Shown: one piece after another, positions 22,305 to 33,422 of the stretch | Numbering within the stretch: position 1 is the first letter of the stretch | Layout of the letters: every line of letters begins with the position of its first letter | DNA from: Alnus glutinosa | Lineage: Eukaryota; Streptophyta; Magnoliopsida; Fagales; Betulaceae | NCBI RefSeq assembly: GCF_958979055.1 | Contig: NC_084895.1 | Location: 2,132,501 to 2,196,500 of the forward strand | Length of the DNA stretch: 64,000 nt | Direction: 5' to 3' | The notes under the pieces: model-generated | Seen by the model: only the letters and a program-made list of their open reading frames with translations | Told to the model about the DNA's origin: nothing | Database searches by the model: none | Made by a program: the position numbers and the translations under genes

Positions 22305-23159
22305 CTCTCCCTCTCCCTCTCCCTCTCTCTCATGGGCAAGCTTTTTGGAAAATAGTGTTGTTTTGGTTGGGTATTTGGATGTCCAAAACATAGAGATTAA
22401 ATTAGAAGATGGCAAAAATGCTTTTTCTCTGGGGTGGCACCCCTCCACTACTAATGGGGATGTTTGTGGAGATGCTTTTTGGGTGAGACTTTTTTTTCTT
22501 CTTTTTTTAATATATTTTTTGAATATTTTTGAATATTTTTTTATATATATATAACACAATAAAAAATATTATTTTAAGATGATGCGGTGAAAATGTAGAG
22601 GTGACACTAATGAATGTCGAAAAGGTGGACGAAAAACTCACAAAGGGACCTTTTTTAAGTTCATAAAAATATTAGGAAGTAAAAGTTGATTTTTAAAAGT
22701 GAATGAATGATTTCAAATCGCGCATTTACTTTAAATATGATATATAGATAGGTATCTCCGTGGATAGAAATAAAGATAGGGATCCATCTAGATCTTGATT
22801 TATAATACATTTACCTAAAAACTTGATCTAAACCATAAAATAGTTAATTTCCAACTCACTTATAGGTGTAATTTACAAATAAACAAGAAAAACCTGTTTG
22901 TATATATACCGGGCTGACAAAAAGTTTCTTTTTGTATTTTATTATGATCTTTGAAATCTTATCATGTTAACACTGAAATATCATTGCTTCAAATGGTATA
23001 TAGAATTCAATTTTAATCAAATTGAAATCAAATCGTTGGCCTGCTCTACATTTATTTATTTATTTAAAAAAAGTGGTTTGGTTCAATTAACAAACTTCTT
23101 AAGAAATGTTAAAAAAATGAAATTGACTTCTAAAATAAAGCTAGTGTGTGTGCATAATG

Positions 23160-24308
23160 TGTTAACAAAATAATGCGGAAAATAAATAACACAAATTTTT
23201 TATTAACGAAGTGAAAACTCAAAATGAGAAAAACCACTCCGGGGTAGCAAAACCCAGGATATCCACTATTCAGAAGTCAATACTAGTTACAAGATAGTAG
23301 CACTCACATACCTCTGATACAGTGGTCGTACCTTGCACTCTAACGTGTAACCTAACACGAACGCCTCCCAACTAAGTCTCCTACCTGAAGTAGTCTTCAA
23401 TGGAATCTTTTATCTTAGGGTCAACCCCTAAGATAGACTTCAGTTTAAGCGCAGTAACAGGACACACAACAACAGCTTTAGAGAAAACAATTCAGCCCAA
23501 TAACCTCACAAAATAACTCTCTAAGCACTAGTGGAATTCAGTATCGAATACTTGCAATTCTCAAGTACTGGGGCCCCTATTTATAGGCTGAGGGCTCAAA
23601 TGAACGTCTTGCTTGATAACGCTGGGCGCCGTCCGAACGGTGGTCATAGGCCATCCGGACGAACAATTGTGCGATCGAAATTCTGAAAATTTCGCTGAAG
23701 ATCTTTCCTGTTTGAGAGCTGCGTCCGAACGGTGAGGCACTGCTGTCCGAATGGTCGCACGACCGCTGCAAGTAATTTCCTTATAAAGGCTTCGCGCATC
23801 CGGACCAGGAGGATGGCCGTCTGGACAGGTGATCTGCTATACGCAATTTCCATATTTGTCATACGCGCGTCCGGACCATGGTAGATTGGTGTCCGGACGG
23901 TTGAGTTTGAATTGCGAACTTGCTTTAAGGAGTAGCGCGGCCGAACAGGAATCCAAGTCATCCGGACGGTTGCGGCAATCTTCCCATATCTGTGCTTGGA
24001 AATAAATTCTGAGGCTTGATCAAACACTGAGGATTGTTCGGACGGGCTGCTGAATCGTCCGGACGGATGCAAGCTGGAGCAGTTCGAAGCTTCTCGACAA
24101 AGAGGAAGGTCCGGGCGGGAATCCACGTCGTCCGGACGGTTGATGCATTGGACAGCCGGGCGTCCTGACGGTATGAGACGTCGTCTGGACGGCTGGCAGG
24201 GAACCGGATTTTTCTGACTTGCAAACTGTGCAGAATCTTCTGGAACACTTCTGAATAGCGGAATCCCTGATAAAAAGCATCTTTACAATAAAATGATTTT
24301 GTCCAGCA
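23160..24308 (-). mobile_element. Solo LTR upstream of dioxygenase copy 3
   Basis: Plus strand starts TGTTAAC and ends CCAGCA, so the minus strand has TG...CA ends. A TATAAATAGGGGCCCC promoter-like box lies on the minus strand at about 23570-23585. The 23620-24220 part is GC-rich, with more than ten variants of CGTCCGGACGG. The paired segment near 3850-4030 lacks it. The flanking 5-mers (TAATG, GGATG) match at 3 of 5 bases, so exact ends are uncertain. I see no internal retroelement genes next to it. Confidence 0.65.
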
Positions 24309-24769
24309 GGATGCGACCCATTAAGAGGACCGAGTCATTTGTTTGACCAATTTTTTACTTTTTGTAATTATTTCAACACTATTTTAATTTGATTTAAGTC
24401 TATTGTTGAGAGCCCACATCTTTTTCATTTATAGAATAATTCACTTCTTCCTTTTGAATTAGAACTGAGAAAGATCCTCCCCTATAACCCTTTTAATTAT
24501 TCAATTAAAAAAATAATAATAATAACATACTCAGGTTTCTCAAAAATTTGAACAGCTTAAAATACAAGACTTACTTCTTCGACACGGATTAACCTTACAA
24601 CCCTTCTCTCTTAGACCATATAAATTTCTATAAAATTCAGATCCTCCACCTTTCTCTCATTATATATAATCCATGTTTTTTATTTTTCTTTTTTCTTTTT
24701 TTTATTTGGTATAATCCAATTTTTACTTTACCCAATATAAAGTGTCCCTTGAAGCCATTGGTGACCACA

Positions 24770-24942
24770 TGACATCAACTCTAAACTTTGTCATCATTCA
24801 AACGGAGATATTATAAATTAATAAAGTTATAAGATAAGGTACGCCAAAAGAGCCTCTCGCTCTCTCACGACTCTCAGCTATTGACAAAAAGCCAGGCTCT
24901 CTCTCTCTCTCTCTACCTCAACCTGCTTCGATCCGCGTATCC
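24770..24942 (+). promoter_or_regulatory. Promoter and leader of dioxygenase copy 3, TATA candidate altered
   Basis: Aligns with the copy 1 and 2 promoters, but the CTATATATTG block is shortened to CTATTG (about 24878-24883), removing the proximal TATA-like core. The upstream GATATTATAA block is followed by an insertion (about 24818-24837) that moves it further from the start. The (CT)n tract is the shortest of the three. Confidence 0.55.
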
Positions 24943-27900
24943 ATGGAGTCACAAACAGAAGCAGCAGTTAACTTTGGAAGATCTATCATAGTGCCTAGTG
25001 TTCAGGAACTAGCCAAGGAACCCATCGCCCACATCCCCCCGCGATACGTGCAAGAAGATATGGACCGTTCGATCGTCTCCGATGAGCCATCCCTTCCGGC
25101 GGTACCCGTCATCGATTTACAGAGATTGGTTGTTGAAGATTCCATAAACTCTGAGTTGGAGAGGCTGCACTCTGCCTGCAAAGACTGGGGATTCTTCCAG
25201 GTATATATGTAAATGGCTCGACCGTTTGTCAATTGCATTGAGATTATTGTATTATATGTTTATAATATATTAAAAATAAAAATATTATATTAATAAATAA
25301 CGTATAATACAAAACACTTCAAACTAATTTTACTTTTATGTCACAAAATAATCAAAATTATTTGAAAAATATATATATAACTCCCTCAAGCAACTAATTT
25401 TACTTTTATGTCACAAAAGAATCAAAATTATTTGAAAAAATATATATATAACTCTCTCAAGCTACTGTCTTTACCTTCTTATGACAAAAAAATACATTTC
25501 ATAAAATTATTAAAATTAAAAAAAAAATTATAATAATATTATTTAAAAAATCTAAAATAACGAAAAGTTATAAAAATAAAAAACAAAAAGATAAAAATAA
25601 AAAACAAAAAAATAAAATAAATAAAAGGTTTTTTTTTTAATTTTTTTACTATAATTTTCAGTTATTTTTCGTTTGTTTTTTTTTTAAATTATTTTTTTTT
25701 AATTTGCTTTTTAAAAAGTTTTTTTATTTTTATTTTTTAGTTTTAGTTTTTTTCAAATTTATAAGGACCTTTTTTTTTTACTGGGAAAAAAATTTTATGG
25801 TCATTTTTGTCTTTTTATTTGTCTTTTTGGACGGATATTGACATATTTTGATAGTTTGAAGGGAACATTAACACAATTGATAGCTTGAGGAGAACATTAA
25901 CAATTGAGTGGTAGTTTGAGAGGATATGTATACTTTTCTCAAATTATTTCAACTTTTATGTCTTAAATTTATATATATTTTTTTGTTTCTTATAGCTTTC
26001 CTAGAATTTAGAAAGCACTGATCACTTGAGTGCTTTTTATGGACATGGGAAAGCTCACTCCCTTCTGAGACACCATTGGACATTAAATCAAATTCAAGAG
26101 TTTCGGTTCATTAATTATTTACTATATTTTATTTTTTAATGATCAATATTAGCACCCAGAAGTTAGATTATGCATATGTTACCACAATATAGTTCTATCT
26201 ACTGGGGTAAAAATGCGGACAGATAATAACTACCCACATTTGCGAATATTTGCAATTCGCTATTCGTATATGCGGATGTGAATGCAATTAGCAAAGACCA
26301 TTAACCACATGTGAGAATACAAATAGTGAGTTTATGGTATACGGATGCTCATCCGTATACCATATATATATATACTTAAAAGTACTTTTTAACCTTCTTA
26401 ACACAATCTCGAACATGCCCTTAGTCAATCTTGATTCACTTTGAGTTTGGTCACTCTCTTATGCGTGACATAACCTAACGACTTTATATTGCAATATTTT
26501 TGGAATTGTTGCTAATAATGAGAATACTAATTAAATAATTAAACTAATCCTTTTTTATCAACTATTTTTTTTTTTTTTATCAATTTAAGCTTTGGGATAA
26601 TTTGTTATGTAACATGGAATCAGAACAAAAGTCTTGAGTTTAAATACTGTTTTCGTCATTCACCTCTCATTTCAATTAAATATTTCACATATTAAGTATT
26701 AATTATTAAAACAAAAATTAAACTCATATATGAGGGGAAGTGTTATTCACATAAAACGATAGGTATTTGCAATAAACTTATAGTTGTTAGTAGAAATGAC
26801 AAGAAATTTGGAAGAAAGTTAAATTTTTTTGGCAAATAAAATTGTCAGCAAGTGCTCTGCCTATGCTTTTATTGTTTTGGTATTGAAGTCTAGCTCATAT
26901 ATTTCAAACTGTAAGCAGAATAGTTCTTATATTGTTAAGAACAGGTTACAAACCATGGAGTTAGTACTTCTTTGCTGGAAGAATTCAGGACAGAAATTGA
27001 CAAGTTTTTCAAACTCCCCTATGAAGAAAAGAAGAAGCTTTGGCAACAGCCAGACAATCAGGAGGGATTTGGACAGCTCTTTGTGGTTTCAGAGGATCAG
27101 AAGCTAGACTGGTCGGACATGTTCTGTGTAACTACTCTTCCACTCAATCTAAGGAAGGGTGAGCTATTTGACAAGCTTCCTCCAAAGCTCAGGTTTCTCC
27201 CTACCTCCATTTGATTTCATTTCTGTTATTAAATTTACTATTTCCTATCGCTTTAAACTTTTGTGACATATGGTGATTTAATACGGTATCAGAATATAGA
27301 GCTTGAGTTGGAACTTAATCTCCTTCATTTACATCTCATTTAAATTAAATATTCAACGTGCTATGCCTCACTTATTAAGTGAGATTTTGAATCTATACGT
27401 GATGAGTAGTGTGAATCTTGTGAGAGTTTATGCCAACACGCGAGGGAGAGTATTAGATTATAAATTAAATAATTAAATGGAAAAACTTCACTTACCACTC
27501 CTGATCTTTCATTACTTTTGCAATCATACCCATAAATTTTAAAAAAGTGTCAATTTAGTGTGTTTATCATTCTTTTTTTTTTTTTTCAATTTCACCAATT
27601 TGTTAAATTTTTCCATTAAACCTTAAATGAAGGTGTAAAAATTCCAAAAATACCACTTTTTTTTTTAGGAAAAAAAGAAAAAGAAAATTGCTAAGATTTA
27701 GGCGTTGATTAGGATTTAACGGAAATTGCAAAAATACTCATGCCTAAAATTTTGAATATATATATATATATTTTTAAAAAAAAAAACAAAACGAAACGGC
27801 GGTATTTTGAGAATTTTGACAGGATTTAACAAAAAACCCTGACGGAGAGGTGAAACTAAAAAAAATAAAATAAAATTGAAAGATGAATACACTAAATTGA

Positions 27901-29446
27901 TACTTTGTAAAGTTTAAGGGTATGATTACAAAAGTAATAAAAGATCATGGGTGGGAAGTGAAATTTCTCTAATTAAATTCATCAATTCCTATCTCTATAA
28001 TTTAACTCACATTTCAATTAAAATATTGTACGTATTGAGCCAAACTCCTTACATGTAAATGAAGTGTTAAAATATTAATTAAATAATTAAATTTATTTTT
28101 TCTTATCGGCTTAAACTTTAAAAATAAAGTGACAATTAAGATACGCATTTGTGCTGCAGAATTAAGCTGCAAGCTTACTCTATCGAGGTGAAAAAGCTGG
28201 CCATGGCAATCTTAGGTCACATGGCTAAAGCTTTGAAGATGGATGGTGAGGAAATGGTAGAGCTTTTTAGTGATGGACTTCAGTCAATGAGAATGAATTA
28301 CTATCCTCCATGCCCTGAACCCAATAAAACCATTGGCTTGGCTCCTCATTCTGATGCCGATGCTCTGACAATTCTCTATCAGCTCAATGAAACAGAAGGC
28401 CTGCAAATCCGAAAGGATGGGAGATGGGTTCCCGTTAAACCTCTTCCAAATGCTTTTGTAGTCAATGTTGGAGATATTATTGAGGTGCTCCTTCACTTTG
28501 ATCTAAATTGGTTCGTTTGGATTTATGATTTTAAAAAGAGTGATTTGAAAATGTGACTTTTAAAAAATGCAGTTAGGGTACGTTTGACACTGCGATTTCT
28601 TAGATAAAAAGTGCGATTTTAGACCAAATAGCATAAAATTGCTTGTTTGGAATTACGTTTTAAAAAAAAATTGCTATTTGAAACCATAGAAAATATGTAT
28701 TTTCAAATCGTAGGCAATAAGGTGTTTTTTTGAAAACGTACAAATTTTAAAACGAAACTACTCTTTTGCCAAGCACTTAACTGCGTTTTTAAAAGATTAC
28801 GTTTTCAAATAGTACATTTTAAAATCGTTATTTTTGAACCGCAAACCCAAACGGACCTTTAAGCGTCAAGTAAAATTGCAATTTACCTTTTAAAATTATA
28901 TGTTTTTAAAACGAACTCATTGCTTGCGATTTGAAAACTCAAATTGTTTTATATTTTCAAATTGCAATTAACGGATTCTCAAACGATACATTTTCTTCAA
29001 TTTTGTTTAAAACTGAACTTTTAGTATATGAAATCGTAGTACCAAACACACACTCATAGAATAGCTTAAACTCAATTTCTGTTGCCAAAAGAGAAGAATA
29101 ATCTATGAAACTTCAAGGATTGTTAGGCTATAAATGAGTTGCCAGAATATTGTGACCAAATTTCTTGTTCTCCCTGCAGATTTTAAGCAATGGGATTTAT
29201 AGGAGCATTGAGCATAGGGCAACAGTAAACTCAGGAAAAGAGAGGCTCTCCATTGCTACATTTCATAGTTCCAAACTAGACTCAGAAGTGGGCCCTGCAA
29301 CCAGCCTTATTGCCCCTCATAACCCAGCAATCTTTAGGAAAGTTCCTTTCGAGAAGTACATTAAGGACTTTCTTGATCGAAAACTGAATGGAAAGTCATA
29401 CCTTGATTCCATGAGAATAGAAAATGGTGAGGGCAAAGCATGTTGA
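24943..29446 (+). CDS. SRG1-like 2-oxoglutarate/Fe(II)-dependent dioxygenase, copy 3 (365 aa, intact)
   Basis: Exons 24943-25200, 26945-27192, 28160-28484 and 29180-29446 join to 1098 bp, 365 residues plus stop, with GT-AG introns at the same places and phases as in copies 1 and 2. The PVIDL motif is intact, followed by DWGFFQ/VTNHGV, NYYPPCPEP, iron ligands His232, Asp234 and His289, and Arg299-Leu-Ser301. Exon 4 encodes the same peptide as copy 1, and the upstream block is also shared with copy 1, so 1 and 3 are sister units. The protein differs from copy 2 in the loop around residues 198-209 and next to the iron motif (GLAPHSD against GFSPHSD), which may matter for substrate fit. The reaction is a 2-oxoglutarate-dependent oxidation. 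The substrate is unknown. The proximal TATA-like box is shortened, so expression may differ from copy 2. Confidence 0.92.
25201..26944 (+). other. Intron 1 of dioxygenase copy 3
   Basis: 1744 bp. It has a small local duplication (about 25315-25375 and 25390-25450, both with CAAACTAATTTTACTTTTAT or CAACTAATTTTACTTTTATG) and the primer-site-like repeat, here degraded (TGGAATCAGAAC) near 26615. No retroelement insertions. Confidence 0.7.
27193..28159 (+). other. Intron 2 of dioxygenase copy 3 with a complete hairpin MITE
   Basis: 967 bp. From about 27480 to 27975 it holds an inverted-repeat element. The left arm reads CTTCACTTACCACTCCTGAT, CTTTCATTACTTTTGCAATC. The right arm ends GTAATAAAAGATCATGGG and GGGAAGTGAAATTTC. 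The right arm is missing in copies 1 and 2, where deletion leaves only the left part. Confidence 0.7.
28485..29179 (+). other. Intron 3 of dioxygenase copy 3 with the shared MITE
   Basis: 695 bp, carrying the same foldback element as intron 3 of copies 1 and 2 (about 28506-29050). Confidence 0.65.
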
Positions 29447-29583
29447 ATATTGTATCAGCAAAAGAAATTAAGCAGGGGTTGATCGAGTAGCCACAAAGGT
29501 GAGGTTGCAAGAGTTTAGTTCTCTACTCTGTATGTTCTATCATTAGGAGTGAATTTCAGTGAACTTTATTTATACTTTAGAGC

Positions 29584-29589
29584 AATAAA
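29584..29589 (+). terminator. Putative polyadenylation signal, dioxygenase copy 3
   Basis: AATAAA about 140 bases after the stop codon, in the conserved 3' region. Confidence 0.5.
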
Positions 29590-29608
29590 CACAGCAATTT
29601 CTTTAATA

Positions 29609-29926
29609 TGATCCTATTAATATTTGTGTATAAATCTAAAATAGGAAAATAAAATCGGAAGCAAAAGAAAGAAAAGAAAAAAGATAAAATTACAGATGGT
29701 TCGGTATTAGACACTTACGTTCACAATTAATAATTAGCCTTAAGGGCTACATTGTGCTCAATAACTTGATGATTTACAATACATATGTATCTATTTATAG
29801 TTAAATAAGTCGACTTATTGCAAATAAACTTAAATCGACTTGTACAAAAAAATGGAAATCGACCTAAACTAAAAAATATAAATCAATAATATTATATTCA
29901 AAACATATTTGAAATATATTCTAACA
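29609..29926 (-). mobile_element. Solo LTR-like element downstream of dioxygenase copy 3
   Basis: Near-identical to 11329-11647 and 17619-17938, in the same position after the gene. Confidence 0.6.
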
Positions 29927-30377
29927 ATACTTAAGAAAAATAAACACAGCAATTTCTTTAATGGTCCCGCTCTTTATCATCCTGTTTGATACACCACGTA
30001 AAAAGCATCTTCCAAATCCTGTCATTTAGCACCATCATGTGGTGGTCAGGACAGAAGCGGAGCCACAGGGTTCCACATCTTCAATTAAAACATATGGAGG
30101 GCTCTCTGTTTCCGCTGACCAGTCATTGCTGTGGCCTCCACTTTCACTTATTGCGAAGGAAAAACTGTGAAAAATTACTTCTTATTTTTTATCTTGTATC
30201 ACCTTTGTTATATTATACTTATAAACTTGAAGAAAAAAAATGTCAATTTAATGTATCAATTTTTCAATTTTTTATTTTTTTTTATTTTTTTTTTTCAATT
30301 TCACTTCTCTATTAGATTTTTTCGTTAAATCCTAACGGAAGGGTGTCAACATTCTTAAAATACCCCATTTTTTTTAG

Positions 30378-30408
<31 letters not shown>

Positions 30409-30795
30409 TTGCAAAGATTTAAGCGTTAGTTAGGATTTAACTGAATTTACGAAAATACCCATGCCTAAATCTTTTGATTTCTTTTTTCTTTTTTCTTTTT
30501 ATTACAAAAAATAGTGGTAATGAACTTTCACTCTTTTTGACATAAGGTACCTGAATTTCAAAACGTTTCAATAACAGGTTCTCTGTTAGGATTTACTGTT
30601 AAATCCTATCAAAATTCTCAAAATACCTTTTTTTTTTTTATGAAAAAAAAAATGCTAGAATTTAGGTATTGGTCAGAATTTAATGAAATTTTGCAAAAAT
30701 ACCAATGCCTGAAACTTTGAAAAATTTTATAATTTCTTTTTTTAAAAAAATAAACGTAGGGGTATTTTAAAAATTTTGGTAAGACTTAAACAGCT

Positions 30796-31213
30796 CCAAC
30801 AAAAACAGCTCAAAAAACCCTTCTTTTTTTTTTTTTTTTGCTGTGTAGTGGCACTGAAGAAAGGAGTTCAATCTCAAGCAATCATTGAGAGAGAAGAATA
30901 AGCTTTCTGCGAAAGTTGTGTTGGACCATTTATCTTAAGAGAAAATCTATGATAAATCTCTGGGTAAACGCACGATTTGAAATCATTTCCTCACTTTCTA
31001 ATTTTGAATTTTAAATGCCTGGGTTTACGATTATTCTATATAGATTCTTCTGTTAATTTACCATATAAGTTTACTATAAACCGTTAATGACACGTCAGCA
31101 TATTTGCTTAAAATAATATTGTTGTTATTTTAATAAAATTAAAACCTAAAAAATAAATTTGAAAAATAAAACCTAAAAAAAATGTTAAAAAAAAAATAAA
31201 AAATCTTCAACCT
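30796..31213 (-). repeat. Inverted copy of the CACTA end and its flank (pairs with 38249-38690)
   Basis: Reverse complement of 38249-38690. It includes 55 bases of the CACTA-type element end (TGTAGTG at 30844-30850, then a T tract and GAGCTG words). It also holds the 85-base pararetrovirus-derived flank (CACTGAAGAAAGGAGTTC onward) and the AAACGCACGATTTGAAATC region. It abuts the cut-off downstream MITE of dioxygenase copy 3 at about 30789. A short stretch at 31214-31248 instead matches 39300-39345 in direct orientation, so the block is a rearranged mosaic. Confidence 0.75.
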
Positions 31214-31248
31214 CTTGCATTAATCAAATTGATCGTGAAACAATGAAA

Positions 31249-31985
31249 TGATCAATCAAACTCTATACATTTGGCTCTTGGTGACTTCTATATTCTATCT
31301 TCTCTTCACTTCATCTCATATCATTGGAATTGGCATGTCCGGTTGAATCTTAAACTTATAAAAAAGTTTGTCTGCCATCCACCTAAAATTTATAATTGAA
31401 CTATTGTATATACGAGTATTTAGGTCTTAAGGACCTTATATCAAAGGATTTCTCATCCACCGTCTATCTACCATACACTCTGTAGTCACATGAAGGATCC
31501 ATACACATTGCAACACACTTAGCTTTTTTATTTTTTTCAAACTTCATATCTTTTCCCCTTTTCACATTATACTCCCTAACAACCTTTCTAAAGAGTTGTA
31601 TGCTAGAGAATTTCATCTTAAGCTTCAGGGTAAGATTAGGAAGGTCAATTTCATGAACTCCACACTAGAGTGAGATGAAATCCCATCAATATCCTCTTCA
31701 TCACTAATAGGTGGTGACAATAGAATGTCACTTATACCCAATTCTGAATGATTGTCATCCACCTCAACATCTTCAAATGATTTCCTGTAGGGGCCAAATG
31801 TAGATGGCCCAGTCCTAGCAATGTTGATACCCTCCTCAACACTAGTGTTGATACCCTCATCACCATTACCATCACCCTAAACTTCAATACCCTCAGAGCC
31901 ATCCGCATCCCCATTACCATCACCTTCCACACCACCTTCATCAGTTTGTGATATCTAGTTGGTAGTAGCTTTTGTGGAGGGGCAA
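31249..31985 (-). pseudogene. Mutator-like (MULE) transposase remnant, N-terminal part
   Basis: Minus-strand translation across several frameshifts and stops gives an acidic N-terminal stretch with LSPPISDEEDIDG, then LPNLTLKLKMKFSS and IQLFR, VVREYNVKRGKDMKF, then RVYGRQTVDEKSFDIRSLRP, KLFYKFKIQPDMPI, and DEVKRR with VTKSQMYR. This is the order of the MuDR N-terminal domain (PF03108) and the linker before the MULE DDE domain. The catalytic domain is absent: the sequence stops at 31249, at the edge of the inverted mosaic block. Frameshifts (for example near 31645-31655) and in-frame stops show it is dead. Confidence 0.7.
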
Positions 31986-32096
31986 ACCCTATTCACGCAT
32001 TAATCTACTTCAAAAACGTCATTATCATTACTAATCTTAATTGTTGTAAAGAGGGTTCTAGATTATCTTAAAATTCGAAGCTGGAGGGATTGCAAC

Positions 32097-32814
32097 TAGG
32101 GGTGTACAAGCGGGGCGATTATTGACAGGAAATAACCGATAACTGCTAATAACCGTCAACAACTGCTAGCCGAAAAAACAGAAAAACCAAAAATAACCGC
32201 AACCGGATAACCAGGTACCTGGTTGTGATTACCGGTTATAGTATTTTAAAAAACCAGGTAATCGGTAACTAATTTTTTTAATTTTATTTATATATGGCAG
32301 CTGTGATCGATCCATCCGTTTGCGAAACACATAACGTATTTCACGATCTTCGCAATACCATTGTTGACAACATTGTTCACCAGAACTGTGTCAATATCAT
32401 CCTACTTCGTTATATATTGATTTCATGAACAACTTGGCTCATTCCAAAGTAGGTCTTTACCGTCTTTCCCCTACTCAAGTACTTCATGCACACCCCATCG
32501 TAAGTCTTCCATAAGGACCATAGCCTTTACATTCTTTTCAATGTTATATATTTTCTTTTTAATCCCAACAGTTGTTTTAAAATTTAATTAATATTTACCA
32601 TATTTATTGTTTTCTATGGTAAGTAATGAGATGATAAATAGTAATAAAAAAAACTGAAAAATTCAACAATATATGAAAACCCCGACGGTTGGTAAAAACC
32701 GCAATAGGTAAACCAGTTGCTGTTGCGGTTATTGAAATGTGAATAATCAGGTACCCCGGTTGCGGTTGCAATTATGATCAAATAATCATTACTGCAACAG
32801 GTTGTACACCCCTA
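32097..32814. mobile_element. hAT-type element with exact 8-bp target-site duplication
   Basis: The 8-mer ATTGCAAC lies at 32089-32096 and 32815-32822. The element begins TAGGGGTGTACAA and ends TTGTACACCCCTA, near-perfect terminal inverted repeats. Subterminal AATAACCG/GGTTATTG-type words are abundant. The central part (32297-32560) is less repetitive and may be captured sequence. No transposase is seen, so it is non-autonomous (718 bp). Confidence 0.88.
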
Positions 32815-32837
32815 ATTGCAACAAATAAATCTAGTTC

Positions 32838-33170
32838 TTGGAAGAGGAGATCGATTTCAAGTGCTTCGATGGTGACGAGCAAGAGTCTCCATTTCTAGGC
32901 AGCTTGGTGGGGTTGACGAGCTACTGCAGGGGAGTGATGTTTGAAACATTGGATGGCCGAAACGCCGAAGAACAAACTGATGCAAGGTGCAATGTGGAGA
33001 CACTGAGTTGCTTGAATTCGCATGACTTTCGGTGCCCAATTTCGCTCAAGCTAATGACCGATCTTGTCACTGTATCGACTAGCCTAACTTAAGACCGTTC
33101 TTCGATTGAGAAATGGCTGAGAGCTGGAAACATGCTCTGTCCCAAAATAGGGGAGACGCTAATAAGCAAT
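32838..33170 (+). pseudogene. U-box E3 ubiquitin ligase fragment (PUB18/19-like)
   Basis: The plus frame contains LNSHDFRCPISLKLMTDLVT, then VSTSLT, a stop (TAA at 33090-33092), and in the same frame [20 protein letters not shown]. This is the core of a plant U-box (E2-binding fold), including the FRCPISLELM-type start and the CPKTG-type end. The stop falls where U-box proteins have a tyrosine before DR. The Pro of the usual DPVT is Leu. The ARM repeats that should follow are absent because the sequence switches at about 33165-33175 to an unrelated antisense gene fragment. Only a fragment; not functional. Confidence 0.75.
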
Positions 33171-33415
33171 GCCCTTTCATTAAGATCCCAAAAGTGTAAT
33201 CATCGCCTTCAACACCATTTCCCATCATTCTCTTCCTATAAAACCATCTAGCCAAATCAATATCGTCCATGACAAGAAGATTTAGTATTGAATTGAAAAT
33301 CTTCAAGGACGGTTTCTTTTCAAACTGAGAAACCAAGTCAACCACTTTGATCACTTGCTTAACCATACGTGCTCGCCCAAGACCATGATCGTTACGAAAA
33401 TGTCGTCATCTTGGG
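33163..33415 (-). pseudogene. Pentatricopeptide-repeat (PPR) protein fragment
   Basis: The minus frame reads [20 protein letters not shown], then [16 protein letters not shown], the alternating helix pattern of plant P-class PPR proteins (about two motifs). A one-base shift near 33367-33390 separates it from the upstream piece with DDIFVTIM. It is joined tail-to-tail, without spacer, to the U-box fragment at about 33163-33175. No start, targeting peptide or further repeats are present. Two unrelated host gene pieces fused beside a MULE transposase remnant suggest capture by a mobile element. Confidence 0.7.
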
Positions 33416-33422
33416 GTGACCC

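Larger units (their letters stand above)
22124..25270. repeat. Upstream segmental duplication, copy B (pairs with 2202-5300)
   Basis: Collinear with 2202-5300 apart from insertions. It contains the thioredoxin-like exon, the AT-rich spacer (22560-23060 matching 3310-3830), a solo LTR specific to this copy, and the promoter and exon 1 of dioxygenase copy 3. Confidence 0.8.

Noticed and set aside
22272..22559. Minus-strand ORF over the CT-rich tract after the thioredoxin-like exon
   Set aside because: Encoded by low-complexity CT and AT repeats; no homology recognised.
23577..24280. Overlapping Arg/Pro-rich minus-strand ORFs near 24 kb
   Set aside because: They arise from the CGTCCGGACGG-rich part of a solo LTR; several frames are open at once.
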